Origin: Siphlonurus alternatus
Taxonomy: Eukaryota; Arthropoda; Insecta; Ephemeroptera; Siphlonuridae
Assembly (NCBI GenBank): GCA_949825025.1
Contig: OX463780.1
Location: 28,114,118 to 28,178,117 of the forward strand
Direction: 5' to 3'
DNA length: 64,000 nucleotides
Shown here: positions 35,757-48,079 of the stretch, one piece after another
Layout: every line of letters starts with the position of its first letter
How positions within the stretch are numbered: position 1 is the stretch's first letter
Translations under genes and position numbers: made by a program
Notes under the pieces: generated by a model
Databases searched by the model: none
What the model saw: the letters and a program-made list of their open reading frames with translations, nothing else
Told to the model about the DNA's origin: nothing

Positions 35757-36137
35757 ATATATTGAATGTATTTTTTATTTCACTCTTCGGACTTTTACCT
35801 TTGCCGGTGTTCGATGTAATATATATCCTTATGTATGATACTAGGTGTTAAATTTTATCATGGCATACATCTGAGACTCAGATCATCTGAGGAAGAGAGC
35901 GGTAGACTCTCGAAACGTAGTGATATGTGTATTAACATATTAACTCTATGGTATTATAGTACATACAAGTGTAGTGCCATGGCGTGCACATGGCAAACAC
36001 TATATATTAATTAAGTGACCATATATCTCGCAACATACTATATACGCAGAAGGATATATATCGGATTAATTACATTGAACACCGGCAAAGGTAATTAAAA
36101 GTCCGAAAAGTGAAATAAAAAAATACATTCAATATAA
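35757..36137. repeat. Inverted-repeat element with a central hammerhead-like core
   Basis: The left arm tattgaatgtattttttatt through cttttacctttgccggtgtt pairs with 36070-36137 (aacaccggcaaaggtaatta ... aaatacattcaata). The unpaired middle holds the core listed at 35887-35916. Confidence 0.75.
35887..35916 (+). ncRNA. Hammerhead-ribozyme-like core
   Basis: CTGAGGA, then a GAGAG/CTCTC stem around a 7-nt loop, then GAAAC. This matches CUGANGA - stem II - GAAA with a stem sequence unrelated to the 25.7-kb pair. Preceding cagatcat and following gtagtgatatg could contribute to stem I/III, but no clear UH cleavage site was established. Confidence 0.3.
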
Positions 36138-36555
36138 TTAAAAATATTACAAATAAAAATTTGTTTTATTGCGCTGCAGTTTTAATTAAATTATCGTTTT
36201 CATATTTCACGAAACACATAATTATATTTATAAATTAATTTTAGCACTGATCATTATCATAATTTTTTGTGTTTAACATAATTATGTACAACAAAATAAC
36301 ATAATGATTATTTATTTATTTGTTTGTATTGTTTCATGTTTCTTTTACTATAAATATTTAATTATAAAATACATTATTTCACAAAACATGAATTAATTGT
36401 TTCAAAGAAAAAATAAATAATTGCAAAAATTTGTGAAACATGATATTCATTTATTATTTGAGTTTAAAATATATTATTTATCTCCTATATACTGTATATA
36501 CCATAAGCTAAGACTATAACACATGCATGCATGAATGGCCTATATATTATATATA

Positions 36556-36897
36556 TATAATGAGATATTAGAATGTGAAAATTTTAGTGGCTTAATTAAT
36601 CGAAAGAAGGGGTAAAAATATGGCACTGTGAATTTTGTCAGATTTTTCTTAGACCGGGAACTATTTTTAAAAAATTATTGAAAGTCTATTTTGATGACGT
36701 CACGGGCGGCACTCCTTAAGAAAAAGGATAGGGCAGTGCCGCCCGTGACGTCATAAAATAGACTTTCAATAATTTTTTAAAAATAGTTCCCAGTCTCAGA
36801 AAAATCTGAAAAAATTCACAGTGCCGTATTTTTACCCCTTCTTTCGATTAAGCCACTAAAATTTTCACTTTCTAATATCTCGTTATATACTGCATAG
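36556..36897. repeat. Foldback element with CRE sites in both arms
   Basis: Close inverted complementarity around a centre near 36722 (cactccttaagaaaaaggat). TGACGTCA is at 36694-36701 and 36746-36753, each beside a CGGGCGGC / GCCGCCCG block. No ORF. Confidence 0.8.
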
Positions 36898-37146
36898 TGT
36901 AGCATGGTTGTAACAATCAAGGCCGGGCAAATCGACCAGTGGCTTCCAGGGGAGAGGAGTTGTTGCCCTATCCTGCAATATATTATATTATTTGATGTTG
37001 GACTTATATTGGGGGGTGAAGATCACCTCCATTACCCCTTCCGAGGATCTGCACTGCTTAATATATAACTGGTTACAATGAACTTATAAAAGTATAATAT
37101 TTAAAATATACAGTATATTGACGTGGTAGCGGAAAAATATTAAACC

Positions 37147-37237
<91 letters not shown>

Positions 37238-37435
37238 TTGTGCTTATCACAATGGAGTTATTAGGATATTTTTTTTTCAGCTTACCAATGGAGTTGGAAT
37301 ATTTTTTTTTCCAGCTTATACCAATGGAGTTATAGGGTGTATTTTTTCGCTATATATATAAACCACTTTGATATATAATATCAAGGTATATAACTAATTA
37401 ATGAAGCTCAAATATCAAGCTAAAGCATTAAGGTA

Positions 37436-37894
37436 TAACCTGAGAATTTGTCTGTCAAGGTCAAGAGGCGTGGCTACACCTGCAAATCTGACAACACTGT
37501 TGCAATAGTAATGCGAATAAAAGATTAGGAGGGGGTGGTAACTACAGTCCTTGAGAGCGTTGCCAAGTCTCTTAGGACATATCAGAAACGATCATCGCCA
37601 CGGTTCGAAATATATGAAAACAATTCAGAAAATAGTCCAAAAAATTAGCTTTTAATCCATGTAAAATTCTAAAAAAATTCTCGAGCCGTTTTTGTGCAAT
37701 GTTGATTGAAAAATTTAACATTGAAAGGATACAAAATACACATTTGAATAAATTAATTATAATTAAACCAACGGTTAAAAAAATCTAAAAAAAATCAGTA
37801 GTATTTGGACAATTGTTGTAAGTCTACCAAATTAATTTCAAGAACATCTGTCGATACGACTTTTTTCGTCCGAATATCTCAGGTTAAGCCTTAA
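37436..37894. mobile_element. TTAA element, family C copy 1
   Basis: It runs from TTAAGGTATAACCTGAGAA to CTCAGGTTAAGCCTTAA. The ends are short inverted repeats (TTAAGG.. / AACCTGAGA) but the body is not palindromic. Full-length homologue at 41729-42183 in opposite orientation; truncated one ending at 20329. Confidence 0.75.
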
Positions 37895-37973
37895 ATTAAC
37901 ATTGAATAGGCAAGTGCTATTTTAAGATATTTTACAAGTTCAAGCTTCAATAAAATTTAGCAGCCACCCTGCC

Positions 37974-38153
37974 CAAGGCGCGGATTCAGGGGGGGGGGGG
38001 CTGGAGGGGGTTGTAGCCCCCCCCCCTGAAATTTTGGATTTAACATGGGCAATATATAGGCATTTCCCCCACTCCAAATTTTTTTTTAACATTGGCCTTA
38101 TGGAGGCAGCCCCCCCCACCCACCCCGATTTTTTTTTTCTGGATCCGCGCCTG
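37974..38153. mobile_element. hAT-like CAGG(C/T)GCGGAT element with 8-bp duplication
   Basis: It begins CAAGGCGCGGATTCAG, ends GGATCCGCGCCTG, and is flanked exactly by accctgcc at 37966-37973 and 38154-38161. The interior has a G-run, gaaattttggatttaacatg and a C-run, as in the copies at 24388 and 38570. Confidence 0.85.
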
Positions 38154-38569
38154 ACCCTGCCTAATGAAGTGTTAAATGAATGTCTAATTAATTACTGCAT
38201 ATCTGCATATTATACCTTGCATGCATGTTGACTGGCTGTTAATTGAGTGTATTTTGATTGATCTTTAAAGTATTATAGCCGCTATATAAAGGTATAATAC
38301 CATGTACTTTATATATATTAATGTAAACATATATACAGTACCACACAAATTTTACTTTGATAATATAACAGCATAATAAAATTATATAATATATTATAGA
38401 TGTTACTGCAAATGTCTTGTACAGTACATAATATATAGCATATGAGGCGATCGATCGAGTCATCTGAATCTGCTTACGATGTTTACGTTATTGAATAGCT
38501 GTATTAATTGTACTGTTATCTTGAAGTGGCCTTATTTCACCATATTTAATATAAGCTCCCAAACACTTA

Positions 38570-38726
38570 CAGGTGTGCATGGATCCAGGCTGCAGCCCCC
38601 CCCCCCCAAATGTTGGATTTAACATGTGCAATATAGCTATAGGCATTTTCCCCCACTCCAATTTTTTTTTAACATTGGCCTTATGGAGCTCCTTTTTTTT
38701 TATTTTTTTTTCTGCATCCACGCCTG
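38570..38726. mobile_element. hAT-like CAGG(C/T)GCGGAT element, short copy
   Basis: CAGGTGTGCATGGATCCAGG at the left and TGCATCCACGCCTG at the right. Flanks aacactta and tacactta agree at 7 of 8 positions. Confidence 0.75.
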
Positions 38727-39431
38727 TACACTTATACCTTTTATAGCCTTAAATTAAAGAAACACAGTGATAAATAAAATTATGAAATTCACGAACACCA
38801 AACAAATATAGCAACCTAACTTTACTACTTTAATTAATTAAGGTGCAAATAACTTTTTATAAATTTTATGCCTATTAATTAATTACATTACTAAAATTAA
38901 TTTTTATTTATAGTTTGATGCTTTCCAAAAAATAAGTAGATACTTTATGTGAATTTAAATTTGCTTTGTTGATATAATACTCTTAGTTACCGGCCAAATT
39001 TCCAAAATCTGCATTCTTTGCTTTGCTTCATAATCATAACTATGATATTCTGTATATGTACAATTGAGGGCACCCAGATGCAAGGGTTACAAAGGTTAAT
39101 ATATTTCTTGGGTTTATACCAATAAAGTATAAGCCATTACCATAAAAGGAGTTCTCCTTTACATCTGGAGTTCTTAATTTTACACCAAGATACTGTAATT
39201 AAATCTGATTGAATTCCTTACAGCATTTAGATGGCATGCAACTATTGGAATGGTTACACCTTTTAGGTGGTTTACTTGCATGGTTCATAATATACAATCA
39301 ACAGCACTGCTATGAGAGCTAGGACTTTGCTTGAAAACAATGCTCTGTGGGCAATTGGATTTTAATATGAACATGAGAGGGATGGTTGTCTCAATGACCT
39401 TGAGAATTCAAGTTGTTGTAGACAGGTCAGA

Positions 39432-39634
39432 TCACTTGATGCTACGCAGGGCTCGCCGGCAGTGTCTGCTGCCTGCCTCAGCAAGTGCTGACTCGAGACT
39501 GGCAGCCACATGACGCAGCACGGCGGGTGTTGCTTGAAGTACTATCTTCCGGCCTGTAGACAGCTGCAGCAGCAACACTACCTGCGCCTGTACCAATAAG
39601 GAGTCAGAAAGTGTCATAATACACAAAGAAATAC

Positions 39635-39689
<55 letters not shown>

Positions 39690-39755
39690 TATAATGTATA
39701 TTTCTAATATTATTTTATATATACACTTTTTGTGTTTAATAAAAGACTAATAATA

Positions 39756-39838
<83 letters not shown>

Positions 39839-42800
39839 CAAGTTAAAACATAGAAGTGAAATCTTTAAAAAAAAAAAATATAAATAAAGTCAAATTTAAT
39901 AAAGATAGATTAAAATAACGTCTGGTTTTCTCTCTCATGGTGGTGGTGGTTAGAGGTAAGAATAATATATGCAAAAATACAACAAATCAAGAGTAATGTA
40001 TTTTGAATGAACTAATAAAATCATTAAAATCTCCTTTCATGTTGTCAGATGTATTTGAAACTTTTTGGAATTTGTTGGTTCAAAAATTTAAAAATAAAGT
40101 TACATTTTTAACTTTCAGATTCCTTCCATTTACCTGTGCATGTGTGCTGGTTAGTAGGGACCTTGAGGCCATGCGAGCCTCCAAACGCCAGGTTAACCCT
40201 ACATAGTGTGGTGTGATTGGCCTCAACAAAGCCAGGGGGGCGGGACTATGTGTCAGCACCCAGCCTATCAGCTGCTCTCGCAGAGGAGACTGGAACCCAA
40301 GTGCTAATAAAGTCACTCCAAGTTCTTCTTCTGTTACCTGGAATAATTAAAGTGCTTGCTTAAAGAAATGTAAGGATTCATAAAACAATTAAAGGTCCTA
40401 AAATTGACAACATATGGCCAGGAATATTTAATATGACAGTCTGTACTGACTACTGAGCACTGTATTTTTATATTATTTTGCTCTGAAGTACTGAAACTTA
40501 TTCATTTAAATATTGATACCTTAGAATGTACTATATAATTATTGTATACATAAAAAAATGTTGTCAAAGAATAGACAAACATGAAATACTGTAGAACAAA
40601 ATAAATAAAAAGTAGCATAAAACTCAGATTTTTTCGAGAACATTGAAATATATTGAAAACATGTTAATTGTATGAAGTACATTTATTTTATAAGAGACAT
40701 ACATCAGTAGGTGCCAACAATAAGATAGCTCATCTTTAATGCTGGTGACATCAAAGCTGCATGATTAATCTTTTAATATATTTACTGTAATTTAAAACTA
40801 TATTAGTAAAAATGTTAAAAAAATTTATTTGAATTTTATTAAAATAAAAAATAAGCATATGGGCGATGTTGAAAGCTTTTAGTCCGCAATCATTTGTAAA
40901 AAAAAATATATATATATTATATATAAAAAAAGGGTAATTTAAACTGACATACTTGAAAACGAGAAGCTTCCACTGACAGCAGGACCAAGGCTTCTACAGC
41001 TCGTCTGATGTCCTCCGCTGCTACTTCCAGCTTCTCTGAAATTGAAATATTAATTTATACATTTCATTGACATCTGTCCCTATTATAATTAGCCATCTCT
41101 AACTTTTTTTAGGATCTCTATATCGATTTATTGCTGGATAACAATATGTTATTGACATATTAGCTTGCCTAGTACTCAAGGCAATTAAGGGTAAGATAAC
41201 ACGAAACATCGATTGTTGTAGTCCCATTTGATTAACATGTAAACCTTAGCAACCTCATAATAATTCTGTTTTGTTTTGTTGTTTTTTTTTTGAGAGACTG
41301 TTCTTAGCACCAAAAAAATGTGGAAAAAAATTTCAAAACAATCGACAATCCAATTTTTTTAAATTAATTTCTTAGTTTAGGTCTCCATGGGAAAGCCCTA
41401 TACTGAAAATTTAAAAAAATCAGATCGAGCGATTGTTTTGGAATTTTTTCTACATTTTTTTTGGTGCTAAGAACTGTCTCTCAAAAAAAAGGCAGAATTA
41501 TTATGAGGTTGCTAAGGTTTACATGTTAATCAAATGGGACTACAACAATCAATGTTTCGTGTTATCTTACCCTTAAGGCAAAGTATACAGTCTTTCAAAC
41601 GAGAGTTTAGGTCTGGACACCCATAATAATTCACTGGTACCGTAATTAGTAATTACTAATCCCTTCAATTAATATATTTAAGCAGAAGCTCAACTGGAAA
41701 CTTTCTGTTCTGTGAATTCAATGCCTGTTTAAGGCTTAACCTGAGATATTTGGACGAAAAAAGTCATATCGACAGATGTTCTTGAAATTAATTTGGTCGA
41801 CTTACAACAATTCTCCAAATACTGCTGACTTTTTCAGATTTTTTTAACCGTTGGTTTAATTATAATTAATTTATTCAAATGTGAATTTTGTATCCTTTCA
41901 ATGTTAAATTTTTCAATTAACATTACACAAAAACGGCTCGAGATATTTTTTTAAATTTTATATAGATTAAAAGCTAATTTTTTGGACCATTTTTATGAAT
42001 GTATTCATATATTTTGAACCGCTGCGTTGCTCGTTCTTGAAACTAGATGAGCAATGTGGCAACGCTCTCAGGGACTGTAGTCACCTCCCCCTCCTGCCGA
42101 TTAGCATTACTATAGGGCGCTACAGTGTTGCCAAGTTTTTTATGGTCTGACCTTGACAGACAAATTCTCAGGTTATACCTTAAATGCCATATTATGCATA
42201 TTATGTAGATTATATATGTTACTTCCTTTTTGGAAACAAACTATTTCCAGAGGTAAACTCTCCCTTGAAAAACTGTAGGAAGATTAAAGTAGAGTGAGCG
42301 AAAAATTTACCGATGGTAAAGCTCCTTCTCTTGCATTTAAAAAGTTACTTTGGAGCACCATAAATAAGCATCTGAAATCAGTTGAGACCATCCTTCGTAA
42401 AAATTCTGAGCATTTGGGTCTAAAAGTCGATGACTTCGTCCATCTACTCCATGCTAACGCTCGAAAAACGTGGCTTCTTTTTTATTTGAACTTTAAATTC
42501 TTTCGCAATCTCCCGTAAAATGTGTTTAAAAAATATTCTAAGATAGAACATATTATGGTGAATCAGAAAGTGTCATAACCTTTATTAGCCCTTCATAAAA
42601 ATTTTGAGAAAATTCTGATACAATACCAAAATCCGAGGCAAATTTTCATTTCAAATGTTGCGGTCTACGGGTTAACAGCTGACTGGATCAACGGGATCAA
42701 CAACACAGTATAACTTCAGCAGATGCTCGTATTGCGCAACTTGCATAAACTTCTACTGCGCAGCTTTTGAGGAGCCGACGTAACTTTTTCGTATGCACAT

Positions 42801-43943
42801 ATATAGTGCGTGACGTCATTCCCGTCATGCACTGCGCACTCAACTCGCTGACTCCTCTTTAAAACATTTATACTTTCATGTAAATTTAAACCCAATATCA
42901 CTTACATTAATATTATAGGTATAATATTGTGCTAGACAGTGAGATGAATGGAGAAAGTACTTGCAAACTATAGCTGAGAACAGGGGAGTTTGGTTGTAGA
43001 CTGAGCTGAATCATGGGAAGGCTCAAGTATATATTTAAGCGAAGTTTGGAGTTTGAACAAGCTTGTAAAAAGCATAAAAGTGCTATGGCTACGCTCACGG
43101 TGGGAGCTGTGAGAGCAGGTGGCATTCAACACATTATAGTAAGCACTTATTGAACAACCTGATGTACTTTGTACAAATAATGTGGCCTCGTTATAGTGGG
43201 AGGCGGCCCGGCATACATCCGGATAGCGGATGGAGACCAGTTTACATACTGTAATTTTGAAACTTATTGATTTAATAAATAGCTAGAGTCTGATTTTGAT
43301 GTCACCATGCATGAACAAAAAGGGAAAGGGAAGGGGAACAGGGGGGGGGGGGGGGTACTGCCTACGTATTTGGGACCTTAATTGGGGTTCGTGGATTGCT
43401 ACCCTCTTTTCCTGCTCACAATTAACAGCATGAAACAACAACTAAACTATGCATATGATACATATATGATCTCCTAGGGGGGGTTGCGCGGCTGCAACTT
43501 ACGTGCTGCACTTGTATATGTCTTCAAATTCGGTCCTTTTTCAACATGCTGATATGCTAGATGGCAGAAATCTTGCAGCACTGCAATTAGATTCAGGATT
43601 ATTAAATTATCAGAATGCACATAATTTATATAATTGCAGTACAGTTAACTTCGTACCGGTACATCAAAGCATGGATGGTCGTATATGCATACCAGATCTA
43701 GAGTATGTCATACAGCAGTATGTATGCATATGTATGCATATTGTATGCATATATGTATCTTATGCAAACTGTACTGTATGCATATGTACAGTATGCATAC
43801 ATACAGTATCATACTGTACTGATGTACTGCGAGGTATCTATATATTCATTAATTCACATATGAAATACAAACTTACCTTGAGAAGACTGTTTCGTAAGAA
43901 ACTGTAAGTGGTTCTGGTGATCTTCTTTCAATGTAAGAAGCAT
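39432..43943 (-). CDS. COMMD2: COMM domain-containing protein 2
   Basis: COMMD proteins form the Commander complex that recycles endosomal cargo and modulates NF-kB and cullin ligases. Five exons: 43877-43943, 43503-43580, 40953-41035, 40134-40337 and 39432-39587, all in phase, give 195 residues (human COMMD2: 199). The N-terminus MLLTLKEDHQNHLQFL and the middle EKGPNLKTYTSAAQKLEV follow the COMMD2 pattern. The COMM domain runs from about residue 121 (LTWRLEARMASRSL) to the end, and the terminal CRRALRSIK is diagnostic of COMMD2. Exon 5 could start 6 bp later (second AG of tacaggcgcag), which would remove two residues. Introns: 2 (41036-43502) holds TTAA elements at 41185 and 41729 and a TGACGTCA at 42811; 3 (40338-40952) shows nothing; 4 (39588-40133) holds long (AT)n tracts. 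Confidence 0.95.
39640..39832. repeat. (AT)n microsatellites in COMMD2 intron 4
   Basis: Two long TA-dinucleotide tracts at about 39640-39687 and 39762-39832, separated by AT-rich sequence. Similar tracts lie at about 12750, 13067, 26078 and 37147. Confidence 0.9.
41185..41576. mobile_element. TTAA foldback element, family B copy 1
   Basis: TTAAGGGTAAGATAACACG and CGTGTTATCTTACCCTTAA mark the ends. The arms include tagtcccatttgattaacat and its complement, and the centre has gtctccatgggaaagcccta. It lies in COMMD2 intron 2. Confidence 0.85.
41729..42183. mobile_element. TTAA element, family C copy 2
   Basis: The reverse orientation of the copy at 37436: TTAAGGCTTAACCTGAGA at the left, TCTCAGGTTATACCTTAA at the right, with shared interior such as gacagatgttcttgaaatta. 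It lies in COMMD2 intron 2. Confidence 0.8.
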
Positions 43944-44487
43944 TACAGTACTGTATCCGTAATGAATGAAAGCACTATAATGTTGACGAATCAAACACCC
44001 AAGATTTTTCTGTCCAAAGAACTCTTTTTTTCTGTCAACCCACTTTGGTCAACGGTTGGTCAACAGATCAACTTTAATTTACTTCGACTGTGGACTGTCG
44101 TGGGACTCGTGGGACTGGGAGTTGCGCTTTGGGGCGGGGCACGGCCGGGGCGTTTCCAAATCAGCTGTTGTTGTTTACAAATAAGAATAAATTCAATCTT
44201 CGGTCTGTGCTTCGGTTCTAAAACTTTTTGGAAAGAAAAAAAAATAGAAAAAATCAAGCAACGGAAAAATTGTCCAATGTGTCGTCCATAGAGGTGTATT
44301 TTGCTCTGAACACACGTATACAATAAAGTCTAAAATAATGTAAAAGAAGAGGCCGGACTTGGTATTTTTTTAATCGCTTTGCGATAAATGCTGTGATTGC
44401 ATGTCCATTCATGATACCATGCATAAAATAAATAAAAAGATCTGTATGTCTAGTCCTCAAGAATTCTGTGATCAAGGGGAAGGAGAA
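43944..44487. promoter_or_regulatory. Divergent COMMD2/CHAC2 promoter region
   Basis: 544 bp separate the two start codons. A perfect GC box GGGGCGGGGC (Sp1/KLF type) lies at 44131-44140 within a locally G-rich stretch (44100-44160). No TATA box at a convincing distance was noted. Shared promoter use is inferred. Confidence 0.55.
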
Positions 44488-47462
44488 ATGGTTTGGATAT
44501 TTGGATATGGCTCACTCATTTGGCGTGCAGGTTTTGAGTGGGCAGAGAGAGTGCCAGGTTACATCCAGGGCTTTGAACGAAGGTTTTGGCAACTCAGCGA
44601 AGACCATAGAGGTGTTCCTGGCAAGGTACAGTATATGCATATATATATATGCATACACCACATGCAGACAAACAGACGCCTCATTATATGGAATTTCGTG
44701 GCGTAGTGCATTGACCGGTTCTCGTTAGATCACCGAAGTCAGGCTACGTCGAGCGTGGTTAGTACTTGGATGGGTGACCGTTTCAAGTAAAAAATACGCT
44801 GCTCCCTCCCTGGGGTAAATTCGTCTCGCTTTCCACCCAGTGCAGTGATGCACTTGTGTGTGGTTCCCCAGGCTTTGGACATCGCTTTGGTCCATTGAGA
44901 AAAAGTAGAGGTGTCCGTCCTGACTGAGGTTTTCCACGGTTCCCTCAGTCTCACCTCAGCGAATGCTGGGACGCGTAAGCATGCAGGCCGTGGCCACTAT
45001 CCGTTCCCTACCTTATCCCTACCTAGTACCCCGCCGCGAGCTATAAGCTCTTAGGGGTGTATCCTTGTAAAAAAAAAAAAAAAAAAAAAAAATTTTGTCC
45101 GGGCTTAAACCATGTTTACGTCTGCTGGACTGCTGTGAGAGGGGTATGTCATATAGGTGGCCGGCTGGAAGGGATATGTTAAGAGATAGGGAAAACCAGT
45201 ACTGTCATCTGAGCAGGCGCATTAGTTACCAATAATAGTCCTGAAAATGGATGGGGCTGAAGCGTTGTGCCTGTATATCAATTAAGCTGCATCTGGTGGC
45301 AGAAGGCGGGTGGCTTTGGCTGCTCGCTGCGAAGTCCCGGTGAGTAGGGGTGAGTATATAGGAGGGTCGCGACGGTGAGCGCCAAAGGGTCTGGGCGTGA
45401 GCCTGCCTGGAGCTGCCGTCAGTGCAGATCTTACGTTAGTTGTAGTAGCAAATACTTGATGTACTCTGCTGAGGAGGAGAGCCAAGAAAAAAAGCAGACA
45501 AAAATCCCATAGGGTGAGGTGTCCCATATGCATGCATACAGGTGTTCCTGAATGGATATTTGATTATTTATTTGCATGTTATAATCCATCTTTATTTAAT
45601 TATGTTCATTGGCCAGTTTGGATTGCTATTGCAATGTGATAGGCATAGCTGTTTCTAAATTTTTTATTTCACTTGTTATGTTAAAATAGTTGACAAAAAC
45701 ACCATGATCGTAGGTTGTTAATCACAGTTTATGACGTGCTTACGAATATTGTAAGGTACATAATCGAAAAACAATAAAAGTTTCGGCAAATCGCTCCGTT
45801 TGAGCCTATACCGGTAGCATGCACATGCTGCAGTACATTTTATTTTATAACCAGACCAAACAACATAGTAGTGTACTGACTGTACATTAATTGTTTTTTT
45901 TTTTACAGCAACAAATTTGTACCTTCTTCTGGGTAGTACATTAACTATAATATTATGTTGTTTGTTTTCAGCCTGGGAGAGTGGTCACCCTTATTCCTTC
46001 TAAGAATCTAAAGGTAAATATTGAAATTAAAAAGTATATAATTTTTCTACTTTAAATAATTTATAAAATGGATTACATAAATAAAAAAAAAATGAATTTT
46101 GAATCGTGCATATTTAATAAGGTTTAATTGAATTACTTCATTACTAGAAAGTCTCAGCTTCACTAGCTGCACAAGTATTAATATAGTCAATCAATACTCA
46201 TCTAACTCATCACAGTAGAACATTACTGTACATAAATGTACGTACCGCGAGAACTGACATTAAAACTGACATTAAAAATAAAAATAATAATAATTTAATA
46301 AAAAAAATAAATAAGAAGAAGAACTCGCCCCTTCCCTTGCAAGGCTCCCCTGCAAAATGCTGCAACTGTTTCCCAATATGAGATGTTATGCATTGCCATG
46401 ATACAACTATAAGATGCATTGCTAATTTTACAGTCGGAGGTGTGGGGTGTGGCATATAAGCTTGGTGGCAGCCGTCCGCAGCAGGAAGCAGTGCTTGCAC
46501 AGCTTGACCACCGTGAGAAGGGAGGCTACCAGCGGACCTCAGCCACTTTCCACCCTAGCAACAAGGCAGACCAAAGCTGGCAGGTCACCCTATACCTGGC
46601 AGACCACGACAATCCCCTCTACTCTCCGCACATAGGGGATATCTCACAGGTCTGAATCAATTATTTTATTCCAACCCCTTGTTTTTATCAGTATGTACCT
46701 GTAGTTCAGTTTGACTTCTGACTTAGCAAATATGTATTTTTTTAAATTCATTCGTCGTGTAGTATAATTTTGATATTTTTTAAGTCTTATTAAGGATGAA
46801 TCTCAGTTGAGTGAGCTCTCGGAACTGGCCCTCTTGATTTTAATGAGACTCACAGAGAATTTATAAGCTCACCATCAATGACAAGTATCAATTGAGTGAA
46901 ACATTCCCAGTCATCTGATCGCTTTGTTCTATAACCATTAAGAGGTGCAACAGTGGTGGACGCTCAGACGCTGTTTTGGATGTGTGCACAATTCAGATAT
47001 GAGTGCCAAAAAAAATATCTGTATGATGGCAAAACTTTCGATGGAGAGTTGATTTAGATTTGTGATTATTAATCAAATAACCACTCGAGTCCTTTAAACC
47101 GGTCTGTTTTTGTAAGGTATTTTAACCATATTTTTTAGGATATTTAATCATTTTAGTAGATTGATGGGGAAGAAAATAAGTGTAAATTGCTCCGTGTGTT
47201 ATCATACCTATACACCCACTTAGATTTAGAAGGAGTATGGCAAATGCGGTCAATTTTTACGAAAGGAATTGTGTTTAATATTCTAAGCAGTATTTGTCAT
47301 GGATGGTGTTTTATTATTTATTTATCTATTTTTTTTAAGTGGGTCTTATGGGCAGAAACCGGAAATGGAGCTGTTGTAAGAAAATTCCTCATTGAAATTT
47401 GCTCAAATCATAGGCGATTAACTTCTCAAATTTTTAAAATTAATTTCATTCTATTCCTTCTG

Positions 47463-47499
<37 letters not shown>

Positions 47500-47812
47500 A
47501 GGCAGAAGTTATGACTTAGGATAAGTGGCAAGTGAGATGAGAACAGTTGTTAAGATCAAATTAAAAACGAACATTATAGGCTATATTTAAGCTTTGGATA
47601 CCAGTTATTAGCAAATGAAATAATGATTGCTGTGTTTTGTTCTCTGACAGCTTGCTCGTCAAGTTCACGAGAGTGAGGGTCCCAGTGGTCGTAACTCTGA
47701 GTATGTGCTACGGCTGGCCCAGGCAGTTCGTGAACTTGGACCTCGCGAGAAGGTTCATGATGAGCACCTCTTCCAGCTTGAGCAACAGCTGCTCAACTTA
47801 CAGACGACCTAA
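44488..47812 (+). CDS. CHAC2: Glutathione-specific gamma-glutamylcyclotransferase 2 (ChaC2-like)
   Basis: ChaC enzymes cleave cytosolic glutathione to 5-oxoproline and Cys-Gly. Four exons: 44488-44625, 45972-46013, 46434-46649 and 47651-47812; all junctions are phase 0, giving 185 residues (human CHAC2: 184). The substrate-loop motif YGSLIW is at residues 7-12, PGRVVTL follows, and the conserved acidic residue is probably Glu88 in REKGGYQR. The length and the lack of an N-terminal extension favour CHAC2 over CHAC1. The ATG at 44488 begins [10 protein letters not shown] exactly as in the family; an upstream in-frame ATG at 44401 would add an unlikely extension. Donor 3 is GTCTGA, a weak site. 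Intron 1 holds a 5S-derived SINE; intron 2 shows nothing; intron 3 has a run of about 35 A near 47463-47497. Confidence 0.95.
44696..45092 (+). mobile_element. 5S-rRNA-derived SINE, copy 1
   Basis: Positions 44715-44784 closely resemble the internal-promoter half of 5S rRNA (gttctcgttagatcaccgaa, gtggttagtacttggatggg, tgaccg). A non-5S body follows and ends gctcttaggggtgtatcctt plus a poly-A tail to 45092. This head-body-polyA layout is that of a 5S-derived SINE. It is in CHAC2 intron 1, same strand as the gene. Confidence 0.85.
45282..45533 (-). other. Open frame with a signal-peptide-like start (uncertain)
   Basis: An 83-codon frame antisense to CHAC2 intron 1. It begins [20 protein letters not shown], a good secretory leader with a plausible cleavage after VFA, then a Pro/Arg-rich tail with one RR pair. 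The segment is richer in G+C than its surroundings. No family is recognised and no splice or promoter support was found; it may be part of another repeat. Confidence 0.2.
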
Positions 47813-48073
47813 ACTTTCGGAGAGTTGAGTCACTGAACAGTATTTTGCAGACTTAATTAATTGTTATGTGTAGAAAAAAATCAAACCCATTTCAGTTTTA
47901 GAAAAAAGTTATTATTGTATATTAATTTAATCTGCACATTGTCCTTAAAAAAATCTGAATTTGAAAGATTTTACAATTTGCATTTTGTTTCCAATGAATT
48001 AGTGAATGAAAAAATTATATATTACCCCCATTTACCTCTATTTATATTATGTCTCAAGGGAGCACAGTAAAGT

Positions 48074-48079
48074 AATAAA
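48074..48079 (+). terminator. CHAC2 polyadenylation signal
   Basis: The first AATAAA after the CHAC2 stop, 262 bp downstream, followed by a T-rich stretch. The interval 47813-48073 is presumably the 3' UTR. Confidence 0.6.

Larger units (their letters stand above)
32109..39431. other. Intergenic region, GON7-like gene to COMMD2
   Basis: A repeat-dominated interval: an inverted repeat (32497-33512), a degenerate LINE (33466-35690), palindromes at 35757 and 36556, a TTAA element at 37436, two hAT-like elements and a long (AT)n tract (37147-37232). I see no supported gene. A plus-strand segment at about 32161-32278 after a good acceptor (ttcatttaactttag) reads as a short basic peptide ending in a stop, but no partner exon was found. 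Confidence 0.5.

Noticed and set aside
42294..42518. Plus-strand frame of 74 codons in COMMD2 intron 2
   Set aside because: No recognisable similarity; it sits beside a TTAA element and lacks splice-site support.
43009..43152. Small plus-strand frame starting MGRLKYIFKRSLEFE in COMMD2 intron 2
   Set aside because: Only 47 codons, no partner exon or family; kept out for lack of support.
44696..45092. Functional 5S rRNA gene
   Set aside because: Only part of the 5S sequence is retained; it is followed by an unrelated body and poly-A tail and repeated at 54697, so it is a SINE.
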